Assembly (NCBI GenBank): GCA_029690005.1
Contig: CP121458.1
Span: forward strand, 2,232,001-2,296,000
Direction: 5' to 3'
DNA from: Prescottella defluvii
GTDB lineage: Bacteria; Actinomycetota; Actinomycetes; Mycobacteriales; Mycobacteriaceae
Length of the DNA: 64,000 nucleotides
Below the pieces are notes generated by a model, which worked only from the letters and a program-made list of their open reading frames with translations, was not told the origin of the DNA and made no database searches. How positions within the stretch are numbered: the stretch's first letter is position 1; each line of letters starts with the position of its first letter. This document shows positions 56,391 to 64,000 of the stretch, piece after piece. A program made the translations under genes and the position numbers.

Positions 56391-56396
56391 ATTGTA
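56391..56396 (-). promoter_or_regulatory. -10 box of the GtrA gene
   Basis: TACAAT on the minus strand, 8 nt before GTG 56382. It matches the consensus well, supports a leaderless transcript and decides the start codon. Confidence 0.5.
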
Positions 56397-56513
56397 CGAA
56401 CCCGCGATCTCGCTCCACGCGCTGGATCGATACTTATCAGTTTCTTCTCAGGTCGGGACGCCGGATGACCTCGGCAGAACCGCTCGGAAACGGACGTGAC
56501 ACCATGGTGTGTC

Positions 56514-57779
56514 GTGACCGGCAAATCTGATTCCGAATCTCGCCCCACCCCGCCGCGTGATCTCCCGAGCGGGATGCCCGTGGTGACGATGATCGGCGGC
56601 GGTCAGCTCGCGCGCATGACGCATCAGGCCGCAGTCGAGCTGGGCCAGACGCTGCGTGTGCTCGCGGGCAGCATCGACGAGCCCGCCGCACAGGTCAGCC
56701 CCGACGTCGTGCTGGGCAGCCACACCGACCTCGCCGCGCTGCGCAAGGCCGCCCTCGGGTCGAACGCGCTGACGTTCGACCACGAACACGTCCCCACCGA
56801 GCACCTCGACGTCCTCGTCTCCGAGGGTGTCAACGTGCAGCCGCCGCCGCAGGCCCTCGTGTACGCGCAGGACAAGCTGTCGATGCGCCGCAAGCTCAGC
56901 GAGATGGGTGCACCGGTCCCCGCGTTCGCAGAGGTCACGTGGGCCGAGGACGTTGTCCGGTTCGGCACCGAGCATGGCTGGCCCATCGTCCTCAAGGCTG
57001 TCCGTGGCGGCTACGACGGCCGCGGTGTCTGGATCACTGACGACTCCGACGAGGCCGAGGCCATCGTCACCGAGCAGCTCGACAAGGGCGTGACGCTGAT
57101 GGTCGAGCAGGCCATCGACTTCACCCGCGAACTCTCCGCGATGGTCGCGCGTTCGCCGTTCGGGCAGGGCGCGTCCTGGCCGGTCGTCGAGACTGTGCAG
57201 CGCAGCGGGCAGTGCGCGGTCGTGCTCGCGCCGGCCCCGGAGCTGTCCGACTCGCTCGCGGCCGAGGCCGAGCAGCTGGCGCTGCGGGTGGCGGCCGAGC
57301 TCGGTGTCGTCGGCGCGATGGCCGTCGAGCTGTTCGAGACCACCGACGGCACGCTGATCGTGAACGAGCTCGCGATGCGTCCGCACAACTCCGGTCACTG
57401 GACGCAGGACGGCGCACGCACGTCGCAGTTCGAGCAGCACCTGCGGGCCGTGCTGGACTACCCGCTGGGCGACCCGTCGCCCATCGCCCCGGTCACGGTG
57501 ATGGCGAACATCCTCGGCGCGCCCGAGGCGCCCACGATGAGCATGGACGAGCGACTGCACCACCTGTTCGCACGCATGCCCGACGTCAAGGTCCACCTGT
57601 ACGGCAAGGGCGAGCGCAAGGACCGCAAGATCGGGCACGTGAACGTGATGGGCGGCGCCCATGGTTCGCTGGACGACCCCGCGTACGTCGCGGCGGTGCG
57701 CGAGCGCGCGGAGCGGGCGGCGCACTGGATGTCGCACGCCGAATGGACTGACGGGTGGGATGAACATGGGCGGGAATGA
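56514..57779 (+). CDS. purK: N5-carboxyaminoimidazole ribonucleotide synthase
   Basis: A 421-residue ATP-grasp ligase. VVTMIGGGQLARMTHQAAVE, LTFDHEHVPTEHLDVL, PIVLKAVRGGYDGRGVW and LIVNELAMRPHNSGHWTQDG are the signatures. It makes N5-CAIR from AIR, ATP and bicarbonate in purine synthesis. Start GTG 56514 (VTGKSDSESRPTP). The intact frame is followed after 36 bp by purE, which uses its product. Confidence 0.96.
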   Translation: MTGKSDSESRPTPPRDLPSGMPVVTMIGGGQLARMTHQAAVELGQTLRVLAGSIDEPAAQVSPDVVLGSHTDLAALRKAALGSNALTFDHEHVPTEHLDVLVSEGVNVQPPPQALVYAQDKLSMRRKLSEMGAPVPAFAEVTWAEDVVRFGTEHGWPIVLKAVRGGYDGRGVWITDDSDEAEAIVTEQLDKGVTLMVEQAIDFTRELSAMVARSPFGQGASWPVVETVQRSGQCAVVLAPAPELSDSLAAEAEQLALRVAAELGVVGAMAVELFETTDGTLIVNELAMRPHNSGHWTQDGARTSQFEQHLRAVLDYPLGDPSPIAPVTVMANILGAPEAPTMSMDERLHHLFARMPDVKVHLYGKGERKDRKIGHVNVMGGAHGSLDDPAYVAAVRERAERAAHWMSHAEWTDGWDEHGRE

Positions 57780-57815
57780 CACTGGTTGGAACGAGCACAC
57801 GGGAGCGGACAGCAA

Positions 57816-58325
57816 GTGACTGAATCGAACGGACCCCTCGTCGGGCTGATCATGGGCAGCGACTCGGACTGGCCGACGATGGAGGCCGCCGCCGAGGCGC
57901 TCGCCGAGTTCGGCATCCGGTTCGAGGTGGGGGTCGTGTCGGCGCACCGCACCCCGCAGCGCATGCTCGACTACGCCCGTGAGGCGGCAGATCGGGGACT
58001 CAAAGTCATCATCGCCGGTGCCGGCGGCGCCGCCCACCTGCCCGGCATGGTCGCCTCGGCGACGCCGCTGCCGGTGATCGGTGTGCCGGTTCCGCTGAAG
58101 TACCTCGACGGCATGGACTCGCTGCTGTCGATCGTGCAGATGCCGGCCGGTGTCCCGGTCGCGACGGTGTCGATCGGCGGCGCCCGCAACGCGGGTCTGC
58201 TCGCGGCACGCATCCTCGGCGCGTCGGATCCGGCCCTGCTGCAGCGGATGGCCGACTTCCAGGCCGGTCTCGAGCAGATGGTCCTCGAGAAGGACGAGGC
58301 GCTGCGCGCCAAGCTGCTCGGCTGA
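57816..58325 (+). CDS. purE: N5-carboxyaminoimidazole ribonucleotide mutase
   Basis: A 169-residue class I Pur[56 protein letters not shown] and [20 protein letters not shown] are complete; ASHRTP-type loop and GGAAHLPGM shape the active site of the octamer. It converts N5-CAIR to CAIR. GTG 57816 (VTESNGPL) is chosen since GGGAGCGG precedes it by ~8 nt. It shares an operon with purK. Confidence 0.96.
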   Translation: MTESNGPLVGLIMGSDSDWPTMEAAAEALAEFGIRFEVGVVSAHRTPQRMLDYAREAADRGLKVIIAGAGGAAHLPGMVASATPLPVIGVPVPLKYLDGMDSLLSIVQMPAGVPVATVSIGGARNAGLLAARILGASDPALLQRMADFQAGLEQMVLEKDEALRAKLLG

Positions 58326-58353
58326 GCAGCGTCGTTGCTATCGGATCGGACTC

Positions 58354-58359
58354 TAGGCT
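58354..58359 (+). promoter_or_regulatory. Putative -10 box of NarL-type kinase gene
   Basis: TAGGCT, 6 nt before ATG 58366, located 28 bp after the purE stop, which makes the kinase pair a separate transcript. Confidence 0.45.
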
Positions 58360-58365
58360 GACGAC

Positions 58366-59560
58366 ATGGCTCGTTTCCCGGCCCGATCTCGTCTGAGTGA
58401 GCGGCTCTATCGCTGGAGCGCCGCCCATGCGGTCGGAATCGACCGCGTCGAGGCGGCGCTCCTGACGTTGGTCTGTATCCCGACCGCGCTCGGCTTCGGC
58501 CCGCCCGCGGTCGTCGTCTCCGTCGGCATGACGGTGCCACTGGCGTGGCGGCGCTCGAAGACCGTCGTGTCCGGGTTCGTGGTGGCGGCGTTCGCAATCC
58601 TGCACCTGCTCGTCGTCGACCAGATGCTGATGCCGAGCGTGGTCGCGGTGCCGGTCGCGCTGTACGCGTTCGCGGCCTACGCGCCCCGGTGGAGCAGTTA
58701 CACCGCCCTGGTCGTCGCCATCCTCGGTGCGACGGCGGCCGGGTTCCGGTACTTCGCGAACCCAGAGACCGGGTGGGAGGCCTCGGTGGTCTCCGCCGTG
58801 TTCCTCACGGTGTTCGTGCTCGCGGTGTGGGCATTCGGCGACCTGCGCCGGGTGCGCATCCAGGAACTCGAAGGGTCTGGCCGAGCGGGCCCGGCTGCTC
58901 GAACTCGAGCGCGCACAGGAGGCGGAGTTGGCGGCGGTCAACGAGCGCACCCGCATCGCCCGCGAGATGCACGACATCGTCGCGCACTCGCTGACCGTCG
59001 TCATCGCGCAGGCCGACGGTGGCCGGTACAGCGCGGCGCAGGACCCGCAGGCCGCGATCACCGCGCTCGAGACCATCGCGTCGACCGGCCGGCAGGCGTT
59101 GACCGACATGCGGGCGCTGCTGTCGGTGTTGCGCGAGGACCGGCCGCGCGAGTTCGCCGCGATGCCCGGCGCCGACGACATCGAGAGCCTGGTCTCCGAG
59201 TTGCGGCGCGGCGGCCTGGACGTCGGCATGACGGTGACCGGTGAGCCGCGTGAGCTGTCCACCGGCGCGGGGCTGACGGCGTACCGCATCGTGCAGGAGT
59301 CGCTGACCAACGTTCTCAAGCACGCCGGTCCCGGGGCGCAGGCGCGTGTCGCGGTGAACTGGGGATCGGACGATGTCGAACTGGTCGTCGCCGACGACGG
59401 CCGTGGCGGTGCGGCGGCCCTGATCGAGCCGTCGCCGGGCGGGCAGGGCGTGATCGGCATGACCGAGCGGGCCAAGCTGCACGGCGGGAAGCTCACGGCC
59501 GGGCCGGTGGTGGGCGGCGGATACCGGGTGCGGGGCAGGCTCCCGTATGTCGCACCCTAG
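58366..59560 (+). CDS. Sensor histidine kinase, HisKA_3/NarL type (apparent frameshift)
   Basis: About 397 residues. Four to five N-terminal membrane helices (ALLTLVCIPTALGFGPPAVV; VSGFVVAAFAILHLLVVDQM; LYAFAAYAPRWSSYTALVVA; SAVFLTVFVLAVWAFGDL), then a coiled dimerisation helix and the H-box IAREMHDIVAHSLTVVIAQA. ATPase motifs: YRIVQESLTNVLKHA, VADDGRGG and GVIGMTERAKLHGG. The frame changes at ~58873-58875 (one extra G), joining IQELEG to LAERARLLELERA. Its stop lies 10 bp before the response regulator start. Signal unknown. Confidence 0.9.
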
Positions 59561-59570
59561 GGTGGACGCC

Positions 59571-60239
59571 ATGATTCGTGTGGCCCTCGTCGACGACCAG
59601 CAGCTGGTGCGGGCCGGGTTCCGCATGGTGATCGACTCGCAACCCGACCTCACCGTGGTGCTCGAGGCGTCGGACGGCGCCCGCGGCGTCGAGGAGTTGT
59701 CGCGCACGCCGGCCGACGTCGTGCTGATGGACGTCCAGATGCCGAACATGGACGGCATCGAGGCCACCCGCCTGCTCACCGCCCGCGAGGATTCGCCGAA
59801 GGTGGTGGTGCTCACCACGTTCGAGAACGACGAGTACGTGATGTCGGCGATCAGCGCCGGAGCGAGTGGCTTCCTGCTCAAGGACGTCCCGCCCGAGCAA
59901 CTGCTCGACGCGATCCGCACCGTGCACCGCGGCGACGCCGTCATCGAAGCCCGCTCGACCCGCAAACTGCTGCAGCACGTCGGACCGATGCTGGGCAATT
60001 CGGTGCAGCCATCGCTGCCCGAGGACCTGACGCCCCGCGAGGTCGAGGTGCTCGAGGCGATGGCCCACGGGCTGTCGAACGCCGAGATCGCCGAGGAGTT
60101 CGTGGTCTCCGAGGCGACCGTGAAAACCCATGTGGGACGGGTGCTCTCGAAGACCGGTTCGCGGGACCGTGTGCAGGCCGTGCTGTACGCGTTCCAGATC
60201 GGCCTGGTGCGGCCGCAGGATCTCCTCGGCTCCGACTGA
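59571..60239 (+). CDS. NarL/LuxR-family response regulator
   Basis: A 222-residue regulator. The receiver starts VALVDDQQLVRAGFRMVID, has the phospho-Asp in VLMDVQMPNMDGIEATRL and Lys in FLLKDVPPEQLLDAIRTVHR. The C-terminal HTH is LTPREVEVLEAMAHGLSNAE with SEATVKTHVGRVLSKTGSRD. It is partner of the kinase 10 bp upstream; TAGGGT 7 nt before ATG 59571 may allow a second, internal transcript. Confidence 0.95.
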   Translation: MIRVALVDDQQLVRAGFRMVIDSQPDLTVVLEASDGARGVEELSRTPADVVLMDVQMPNMDGIEATRLLTAREDSPKVVVLTTFENDEYVMSAISAGASGFLLKDVPPEQLLDAIRTVHRGDAVIEARSTRKLLQHVGPMLGNSVQPSLPEDLTPREVEVLEAMAHGLSNAEIAEEFVVSEATVKTHVGRVLSKTGSRDRVQAVLYAFQIGLVRPQDLLGSD

Positions 60240-60244
60240 CCTCG

Positions 60245-60314
60245 GCCTCACCGCCCATTCCTTCGCTGCGGCGGCGCGAACCCGCGCGGGCGGACGAGGA
60301 ATGGGCGCTCAGGC
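60245..60314. repeat. Palindromic repeat, copy A
   Basis: A 70-bp element starting GCCTCACCGCCCATTCC and ending GGAATGGGCGCTCAGGC. The ends pair as an imperfect inverted repeat of ~20 bp (GCCTxAxCGCCCATTCCT pattern). It contains the DUF559 gene stop codon at 60309-60311. A second, direct copy lies at 61208-61278. Confidence 0.75.
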
Positions 60315-61115
60315 CGATCGGCGTCGGATGTGCCGCCGACGTCGAACGATCGCGACGATCTCCTCCGCTACCGCATCCGGATCGGTGAGGACGTCGTACG
60401 CGGCGTAGCGAAGCACCAGCCAGCCCTGCTGGACCAGCCAGTTCTGGCGGCGCCTGTCGCTGCGGAACACGTCCGGCGCGCTGTGGAATTCGCGACCGTC
60501 CACCTCGACGACGACCTTGGCCCGGGCATCGACGAAGTCGCACACGTACGGGCCGACGGGTTCGTTCGCCGGCAGCGGACAACGTCGCCGGTTCAGCGCC
60601 CGCGCGAGCAGACGTTCCGGCTCCGACGCGGCCCGCACCGCGGCGGTGCGCAGCGCACGCAGTTCGTCGGGCGTGACGGAACGAGTGAGCTGGGCGTCGC
60701 CGAGTCGCTCGTACTCCTCGGCCGACATCACCGCACCGTAGTCGACCAGGGTCTGTACGGCAGACACCGTAGGCAGCGACGCGGATTCGTCGACGTGGGC
60801 ATCGTCGATGGCGCGGCGGCGCAGGAGAAGCCACTTCGGCGTTCGCACCCGAACGCGGGGCGGGAGCGTGGCTTCGACGACGTCCGGTTCGCCGGACCAT
60901 CCGCGCAGCCATGCCGCTGTCCGGTGACTGAGCACGGCTGTCGGCTGCCAGCGGGTCACCGCGTGGCAGAGAGCGAGCGTCGTCGGCTCGGTCACGGCGT
61001 AGATCCGCGGCAGCACCCGGCGGTAGCGGCCGCTGCGGCATCGGCTCCCGATGGTGCTGCGCGGGATTCCGGCGTCGAGCAATTCGTCGAAGGTGTGGAT
61101 TCCGAAGGGGTTCAC
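60309..61115 (-). CDS. AbiEi-like N-terminus with DUF559/Vsr-fold nuclease domain
   Basis: A 268-residue protein. Residues ~1-60 (FGIHTFDELLDAGIPRSTIG, SGRYRRVLPRIYAVTEPTTL) resemble the winged-helix start of AbiEi-type antitoxins. The C-terminal ~100 residues carry a PD-(D/E)xK DUF559 nuclease core: YVCDFVDARAKVVVEVDGRE, then FRSDRRRQNWLVQQGWLVLR. Such proteins are widespread in actinobacteria; biological role is unproven. GTG 61115 is the start; no partner toxin gene is adjacent. Flanking palindromic repeats on both sides suggest insertion as a unit or use as boundaries. Confidence 0.75.
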   Translation of the reverse strand: MNPFGIHTFDELLDAGIPRSTIGSRCRSGRYRRVLPRIYAVTEPTTLALCHAVTRWQPTAVLSHRTAAWLRGWSGEPDVVEATLPPRVRVRTPKWLLLRRRAIDDAHVDESASLPTVSAVQTLVDYGAVMSAEEYERLGDAQLTRSVTPDELRALRTAAVRAASEPERLLARALNRRRCPLPANEPVGPYVCDFVDARAKVVVEVDGREFHSAPDVFRSDRRRQNWLVQQGWLVLRYAAYDVLTDPDAVAEEIVAIVRRRRHIRRRSA

Positions 61116-61207
61116 GATCGCAGACTGGGGGCGAGAGCCGACATCGACTGCCCTCGGCCGCGGCCTCGTAACAGATCTGGGGATGACGGCGGTGCTGTGG
61201 AGAGTCG

Positions 61208-61278
61208 GCCTCACCGGCCATTCCCTCTTCGAGGGGAGCGGAAACCCGCGCCGATCGCGAAGGAATGGGCGCTGAGGC
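61208..61278. repeat. Palindromic repeat, copy B
   Basis: A 71-bp element starting GCCTCACCGGCCATTCC and ending GGAATGGGCGCTGAGGC, direct copy of 60245-60314. The outer ~20 bp at each end are nearly identical; the middle diverges except for AACCCGCGC. It lies 92 bp upstream of the DUF559 start. Confidence 0.75.
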
Positions 61279-61361
61279 TGATGCGGGGTCCTACCGGGGT
61301 ATGACGTCGCCGGTCGCGGAGATCGCCCCGCGCTCCGATGTGGAAGACCCCTGACCAGCCA

Positions 61362-61367
61362 TAACGT
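61362..61367 (+). promoter_or_regulatory. Putative -10 box of ABC transporter operon
   Basis: TAACGT, 7 nt before ATG 61375, downstream of repeat B. The preceding 83 bp carry no other recognisable signal. Confidence 0.35.
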
Positions 61368-61374
61368 CGACAGC

Positions 61375-62130
61375 ATGAGAAATGGTGATCAGAAGGTGCG
61401 GGCGCGGGCCCTGACCAAGACGTACGGCAACGGCGAGACTGCGGTCCACGCGCTGCGTGGCGTGGACGTGGACTTCGAGGCCGGCGCCTTCACCGCGATC
61501 ATGGGTCCGTCCGGCTCGGGCAAGTCGACGCTCATGCACTGCCTGGCCGGGCTCGACGTCGCGACGTCGGGCACGGTGCACGTGGGCGGCACCGAGATCA
61601 CCTCGCTGGGCGACCGCGAGCTGACCGAGCTGCGCCGGGAGCGGATCGGGTTCGTGTTCCAGGCGTTCAACCTGCTGCCGGTGCTGTCGGCCGAGGAGAA
61701 CATGCTGCTGCCGATGCGGCTGGCCGGCCGGGCACCCGAGCGCGGCTGGCGCGACGAGGTGGTGCGCCGCCTGGGTCTGACCGACAGGCTCGGACATCGC
61801 CCCCACGAGCTGTCCGGCGGACAGCAGCAGCGCGTCGCCGTCGCGCGGGCGCTGCTGTCGCAGCCGGACGTCGTCTTCGCCGACGAGCCCACCGGAAACC
61901 TCGATTCCCGCACCGGCGCCGAAGTTCTCGACTTGCTGCGCTCGAGTGTGCGCGAGATCGGGCAGACCGTGGTGATGGTGACGCACGATCCGGTCGCGGC
62001 GTCGTACGCCGACCGGGTGGTGCTGATCGCCGACGGCAGCATCGCCGGCGAGATCGACCGTCCCACCACCGATTCGGTGATCGAGACGATGCGTTCGCTC
62101 GGCGCCGACGACCTGAGCGGGACCCGCTGA
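61375..62130 (+). CDS. ABC transporter ATP-binding protein, MacB/LolD type
   Basis: A 251-residue ATPase. Walker A is GPSGSGKST, the signature motif LSGGQQQRVAVARAL, Walker B VVFADEPTGNLDSRTG and the switch His in VMVTHDP. LLPMRLAGRAPERGW is the usual loop of the FtsX-partner family. It overlaps its permease gene by one base (TGATG). Such pairs drive conformational changes of a periplasmic domain rather than ordinary solute import. Confidence 0.95.
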   Translation: MRNGDQKVRARALTKTYGNGETAVHALRGVDVDFEAGAFTAIMGPSGSGKSTLMHCLAGLDVATSGTVHVGGTEITSLGDRELTELRRERIGFVFQAFNLLPVLSAEENMLLPMRLAGRAPERGWRDEVVRRLGLTDRLGHRPHELSGGQQQRVAVARALLSQPDVVFADEPTGNLDSRTGAEVLDLLRSSVREIGQTVVMVTHDPVAASYADRVVLIADGSIAGEIDRPTTDSVIETMRSLGADDLSGTR

Positions 62131-64000
62131 TGCGTGGGTTGGCGTGGGCGCAGATGCGCGCGCATGCGGGACGGTATGTCGCGTCGATCCTGGCGGTCGT
62201 GATCTCGGTCGCGTTCATCGTGGCGACGCTGACGTTGAATTCGACGCTCAAGGCGGGCGTGACGGGTTCGCTTGCCGGACAGTACGCGACGACGGACGTG
62301 GTCGTCACCGGCACCGTCGACCCGGCAACGGTCGCGGCGATCCCGGGCGTGCGGGCGGTCGCCGAGGACCGCTCGGCCAGTGTGAAGGTGCGGCGTGACG
62401 GAGAGGGCTCGTCGTACGGGGCGGCGGTGTCGCTGTCACAGGATCCCGGGCTGCGTTGGCAGACGTTGCAGGACGGCCGGTTCCCGGAGGCGCTGGGGGA
62501 GGTCGCGGTCGGGTCCGGGTCGGGTATCCCGGTCGGGACCGACCTGACGGTGACGGTGCTCGGCCGCGACTCCCAGACGGAAACCGCCAAGGTGGTCGGC
62601 ACCGTCGATCTCGCGGGCACGGCGCAGAGCATGAACGGCACGACCGTCTTCGCGACGCCGGCGCAGCTGGGGGAGTGGGCGACGTCGGGCGTGACGGTGC
62701 GGGAGATCCGCGTCGCCGGTGACGGCACCCTGTCGCAGGAACAGCTGGCCCAGCGGGTGCAGTCGATGCTGCCCGCCGACGTCACGGTGGAAACCGGTGT
62801 CCGGCAAGCGGAATTGGAGTCGCAGCGGTTCCTCGGCAGCTCCGATGCCCTGGCGAGCGTGCTGCTCGCGTTCGGCGCGATTGCAGTGGTGGTCGCGGGG
62901 CTCGTCATCGCCAACACGTTCGCGGTTCTGCTCGCGGCTCGCACCCAGGAATTGGCGCTGCTGCGCTGCGTGGGCGCGACGGCCGCGCAGGTCCGGCGCA
63001 GTGTGCGGGTCGAGGCGGCCGGTGTCGGCGTGGTCGCGTCCGTGCTGGGCGTCGGCCTCGGTGTGGCCGCCGCCTGGCTGGTGGCGCAGATCGCTTCGGC
63101 GGCCGATGTGCCGATTCCGTTGCAGAGTGTGAGCGTGACACCGGTGACGGTGGTCGTCGGCCTCGCCGTCGGTGTCGTGATGACGATGGTTGCGGCATCG
63201 GCCCCGGGCCGGGCCGCGACCCGGGTGTCGCCGCTGGCGGCGCTGCAGCCGCTCGAGTCGAAGCCGGAATCGGTCGTGGTGTCGCGGACCCGCCGAGTGG
63301 TCGGGACTCTCGGGCTGCTCGCCGGCGTCGGCATTCTCGGAGTCGGTGCCGGGACCGCGCAGGTGCTGATCGGCTGCTTCGGCGGTCTGCTGACCTTCGT
63401 CTCGATCGTGATCCTCGGACAGCGGATCATTCCCGCCGTGATCTCCCGGGTGGGTGCGGTGGTGGCCCGCCTGGGCGGCCCCGTGGGCCAGCTCGCGGCC
63501 GGCAACGCCGGTCGTAATCCTCGCCGCACCGCGGCGACGGCGACGGCGCTGTTGATCGGCGTCACGCTCACCAGCACTCTCGTGGTGGGGATCGCGGTCA
63601 CCAAGGCCAGCGCGCCCGGCGCAGTGGACGACCAGTTCCCGGTGGACGTGAGCGTCGTCAGCGAGGGAGCGGCGGGACTGCCGGTCGATCTCGTCGACCG
63701 GGTGCGGGGCCTGCACGGTGTGGCCGCGGTCGCGCCGATCGGGACAGCCGACGTCGCCCTGTCCGACGGGCGCACGATCCGGGTCACGGGCGTCGATCTG
63801 GGCGCGGTTCGTGCGACGCTGCGTTCCGACGTCGAGCTGCCGGTCGCGGACCAGCTGCTGCTGCCGTCGGCCGACATGCAGTACTACGGGCTGCATTCGG
63901 GCGACAAGGTTGCTCTGGTCGGGAACGCGGGGCGTGCGGAGCTGACGGTGGGCAGCGCGGACGGCCGGACCTCGTTGACCGAGGCGCGGATTCTGGCGGC
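62130..64000 (+). CDS. FtsX-like ABC transporter permease (3' end outside window)
   Basis: An open frame of at least 623 residues that leaves the window. A first membrane helix (SILAVVISVAFIVATLTLNS), an extracytoplasmic domain of ~200 residues, then a three-helix FtsX core (AFGAIAVVVAGLVIANTFAV; VVASVLGVGLGVAAAWLVAQ; VVVGLAVGVVMTMVAASAPG), two more helices, a conserved NPRRTAATATALLIGVTLTS start of the second unit, and a second outer domain. This is the double-FtsX form typical of actinobacteria. Start ATG 62130 follows the ATPase stop. Substrate unknown. Confidence 0.92.
   Translation, partial: MRGLAWAQMRAHAGRYVASILAVVISVAFIVATLTLNSTLKAGVTGSLAGQYATTDVVVTGTVDPATVAAIPGVRAVAEDRSASVKVRRDGEGSSYGAAVSLSQDPGLRWQTLQDGRFPEALGEVAVGSGSGIPVGTDLTVTVLGRDSQTETAKVVGTVDLAGTAQSMNGTTVFATPAQLGEWATSGVTVREIRVAGDGTLSQEQLAQRVQSMLPADVTVETGVRQAELESQRFLGSSDALASVLLAFGAIAVVVAGLVIANTFAVLLAARTQELALLRCVGATAAQVRRSVRVEAAGVGVVASVLGVGLGVAAAWLVAQIASAADVPIPLQSVSVTPVTVVVGLAVGVVMTMVAASAPGRAATRVSPLAALQPLESKPESVVVSRTRRVVGTLGLLAGVGILGVGAGTAQVLIGCFGGLLTFVSIVILGQRIIPAVISRVGAVVARLGGPVGQLAAGNAGRNPRRTAATATALLIGVTLTSTLVVGIAVTKASAPGAVDDQFPVDVSVVSEGAAGLPVDLVDRVRGLHGVAAVAPIGTADVALSDGRTIRVTGVDLGAVRATLRSDVELPVADQLLLPSADMQYYGLHSGDKVALVGNAGRAELTVGSADGRTSLTEARILA

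Noticed and set aside
61116..61207. Extension of the DUF559 gene toward repeat B
   Set aside because: The extra codons are Arg/Pro-rich, unlike the family start, and GTG 61115 gives the expected FGIHTFDELLDAG beginning.
1..64000. CRISPR arrays, tRNA/rRNA genes, insertion sequences, prophage
   Set aside because: No regularly spaced long repeats, cloverleaf or rRNA-like sequence, transposase or integrase motifs were seen by reading. A dedicated tRNA/IS search was not run.

Overview
The window is high-GC, gene-dense DNA that reads as a mycolic-acid actinobacterium, most likely Rhodococcus or a close relative. The evidence is an acyl-CoA carboxylase set (accA3, accD5, accE5), type VII secretion (ESX) style small proteins, a PapA-like acyltransferase, and a gene order that parallels, from memory, the Mycobacterium tuberculosis segment upp-pmmB-deoD-amiB1-amiA1-lpdA-glpD2 ... 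nei-lhr ... pcd-lat ... accA3-sufE-sseA-maf-accE5-accD5-birA-purK-purE. No tRNA, rRNA, CRISPR array, transposase or prophage gene was seen. No gene-free stretch exceeds 300 bp.

Layout. 1-2.3 kb: a minus-strand run with an EspC-like protein, a WXG/NlpC-P60 hydrolase, a hypothetical protein and a YbaB-like protein. 2.4-10.5 kb: nucleotide salvage (upp, punA, pmmB), an enoyl-CoA isomerase-like gene, two M20 amidohydrolases and lpdA. 10.7-12.7 kb: an aminotransferase, then a Phd/YefM-type antitoxin with an SRPBCC partner behind three evenly spaced GTAC palindromes. 12.6-16.5 kb: divergent glpK/glpD. 16.5-23.5 kb: an MpaB-type gene with a divergent TetR gene and a clear operator, then lhr-nei for DNA repair. 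23.5-24.8 kb: a 5'-truncated dicarboxylate transporter. 25-29 kb: PaaX regulator, AidB-like acyl-CoA dehydrogenase, acyl-CoA ligase. 29-31.6 kb: N-formylglutamate amidohydrolase-like gene, secreted glycine-zipper protein, TetR regulator. 31.7-34.9 kb: patatin, Baeyer-Villiger-type monooxygenase and SDR. 35-39 kb: lysine catabolism (lat, hglS, pcd). 39-44.7 kb: a metallo-beta-lactamase/Rieske fusion, a PtpB-like phosphatase, small membrane genes and accA3. 45-52 kb: acyltransferase, sufE-sseA, truncated globin, maf-accE5-accD5, birA. 52-60 kb: membrane proteins, two two-component systems, GtrA, purK-purE. 60.2-61.3 kb: an AbiEi/DUF559 nuclease gene flanked by two copies of a 70-bp palindromic repeat. 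61.4-64 kb: an ABC transporter ATPase with its FtsX-type permease, which runs off the end.

Reading frames. About 25 conserved genes appear frameshifted, including housekeeping genes (accA3, accD5, birA, pmmB, sseA). Most are repaired by restoring one G or C in a short G/C run, which looks like residual consensus error rather than gene decay. Gene spans below are given for the repaired genes, with the shift position stated in each entry. A second window-wide pattern is a TANNNT box 6-8 nt before many start codons, which suggests many leaderless transcripts.
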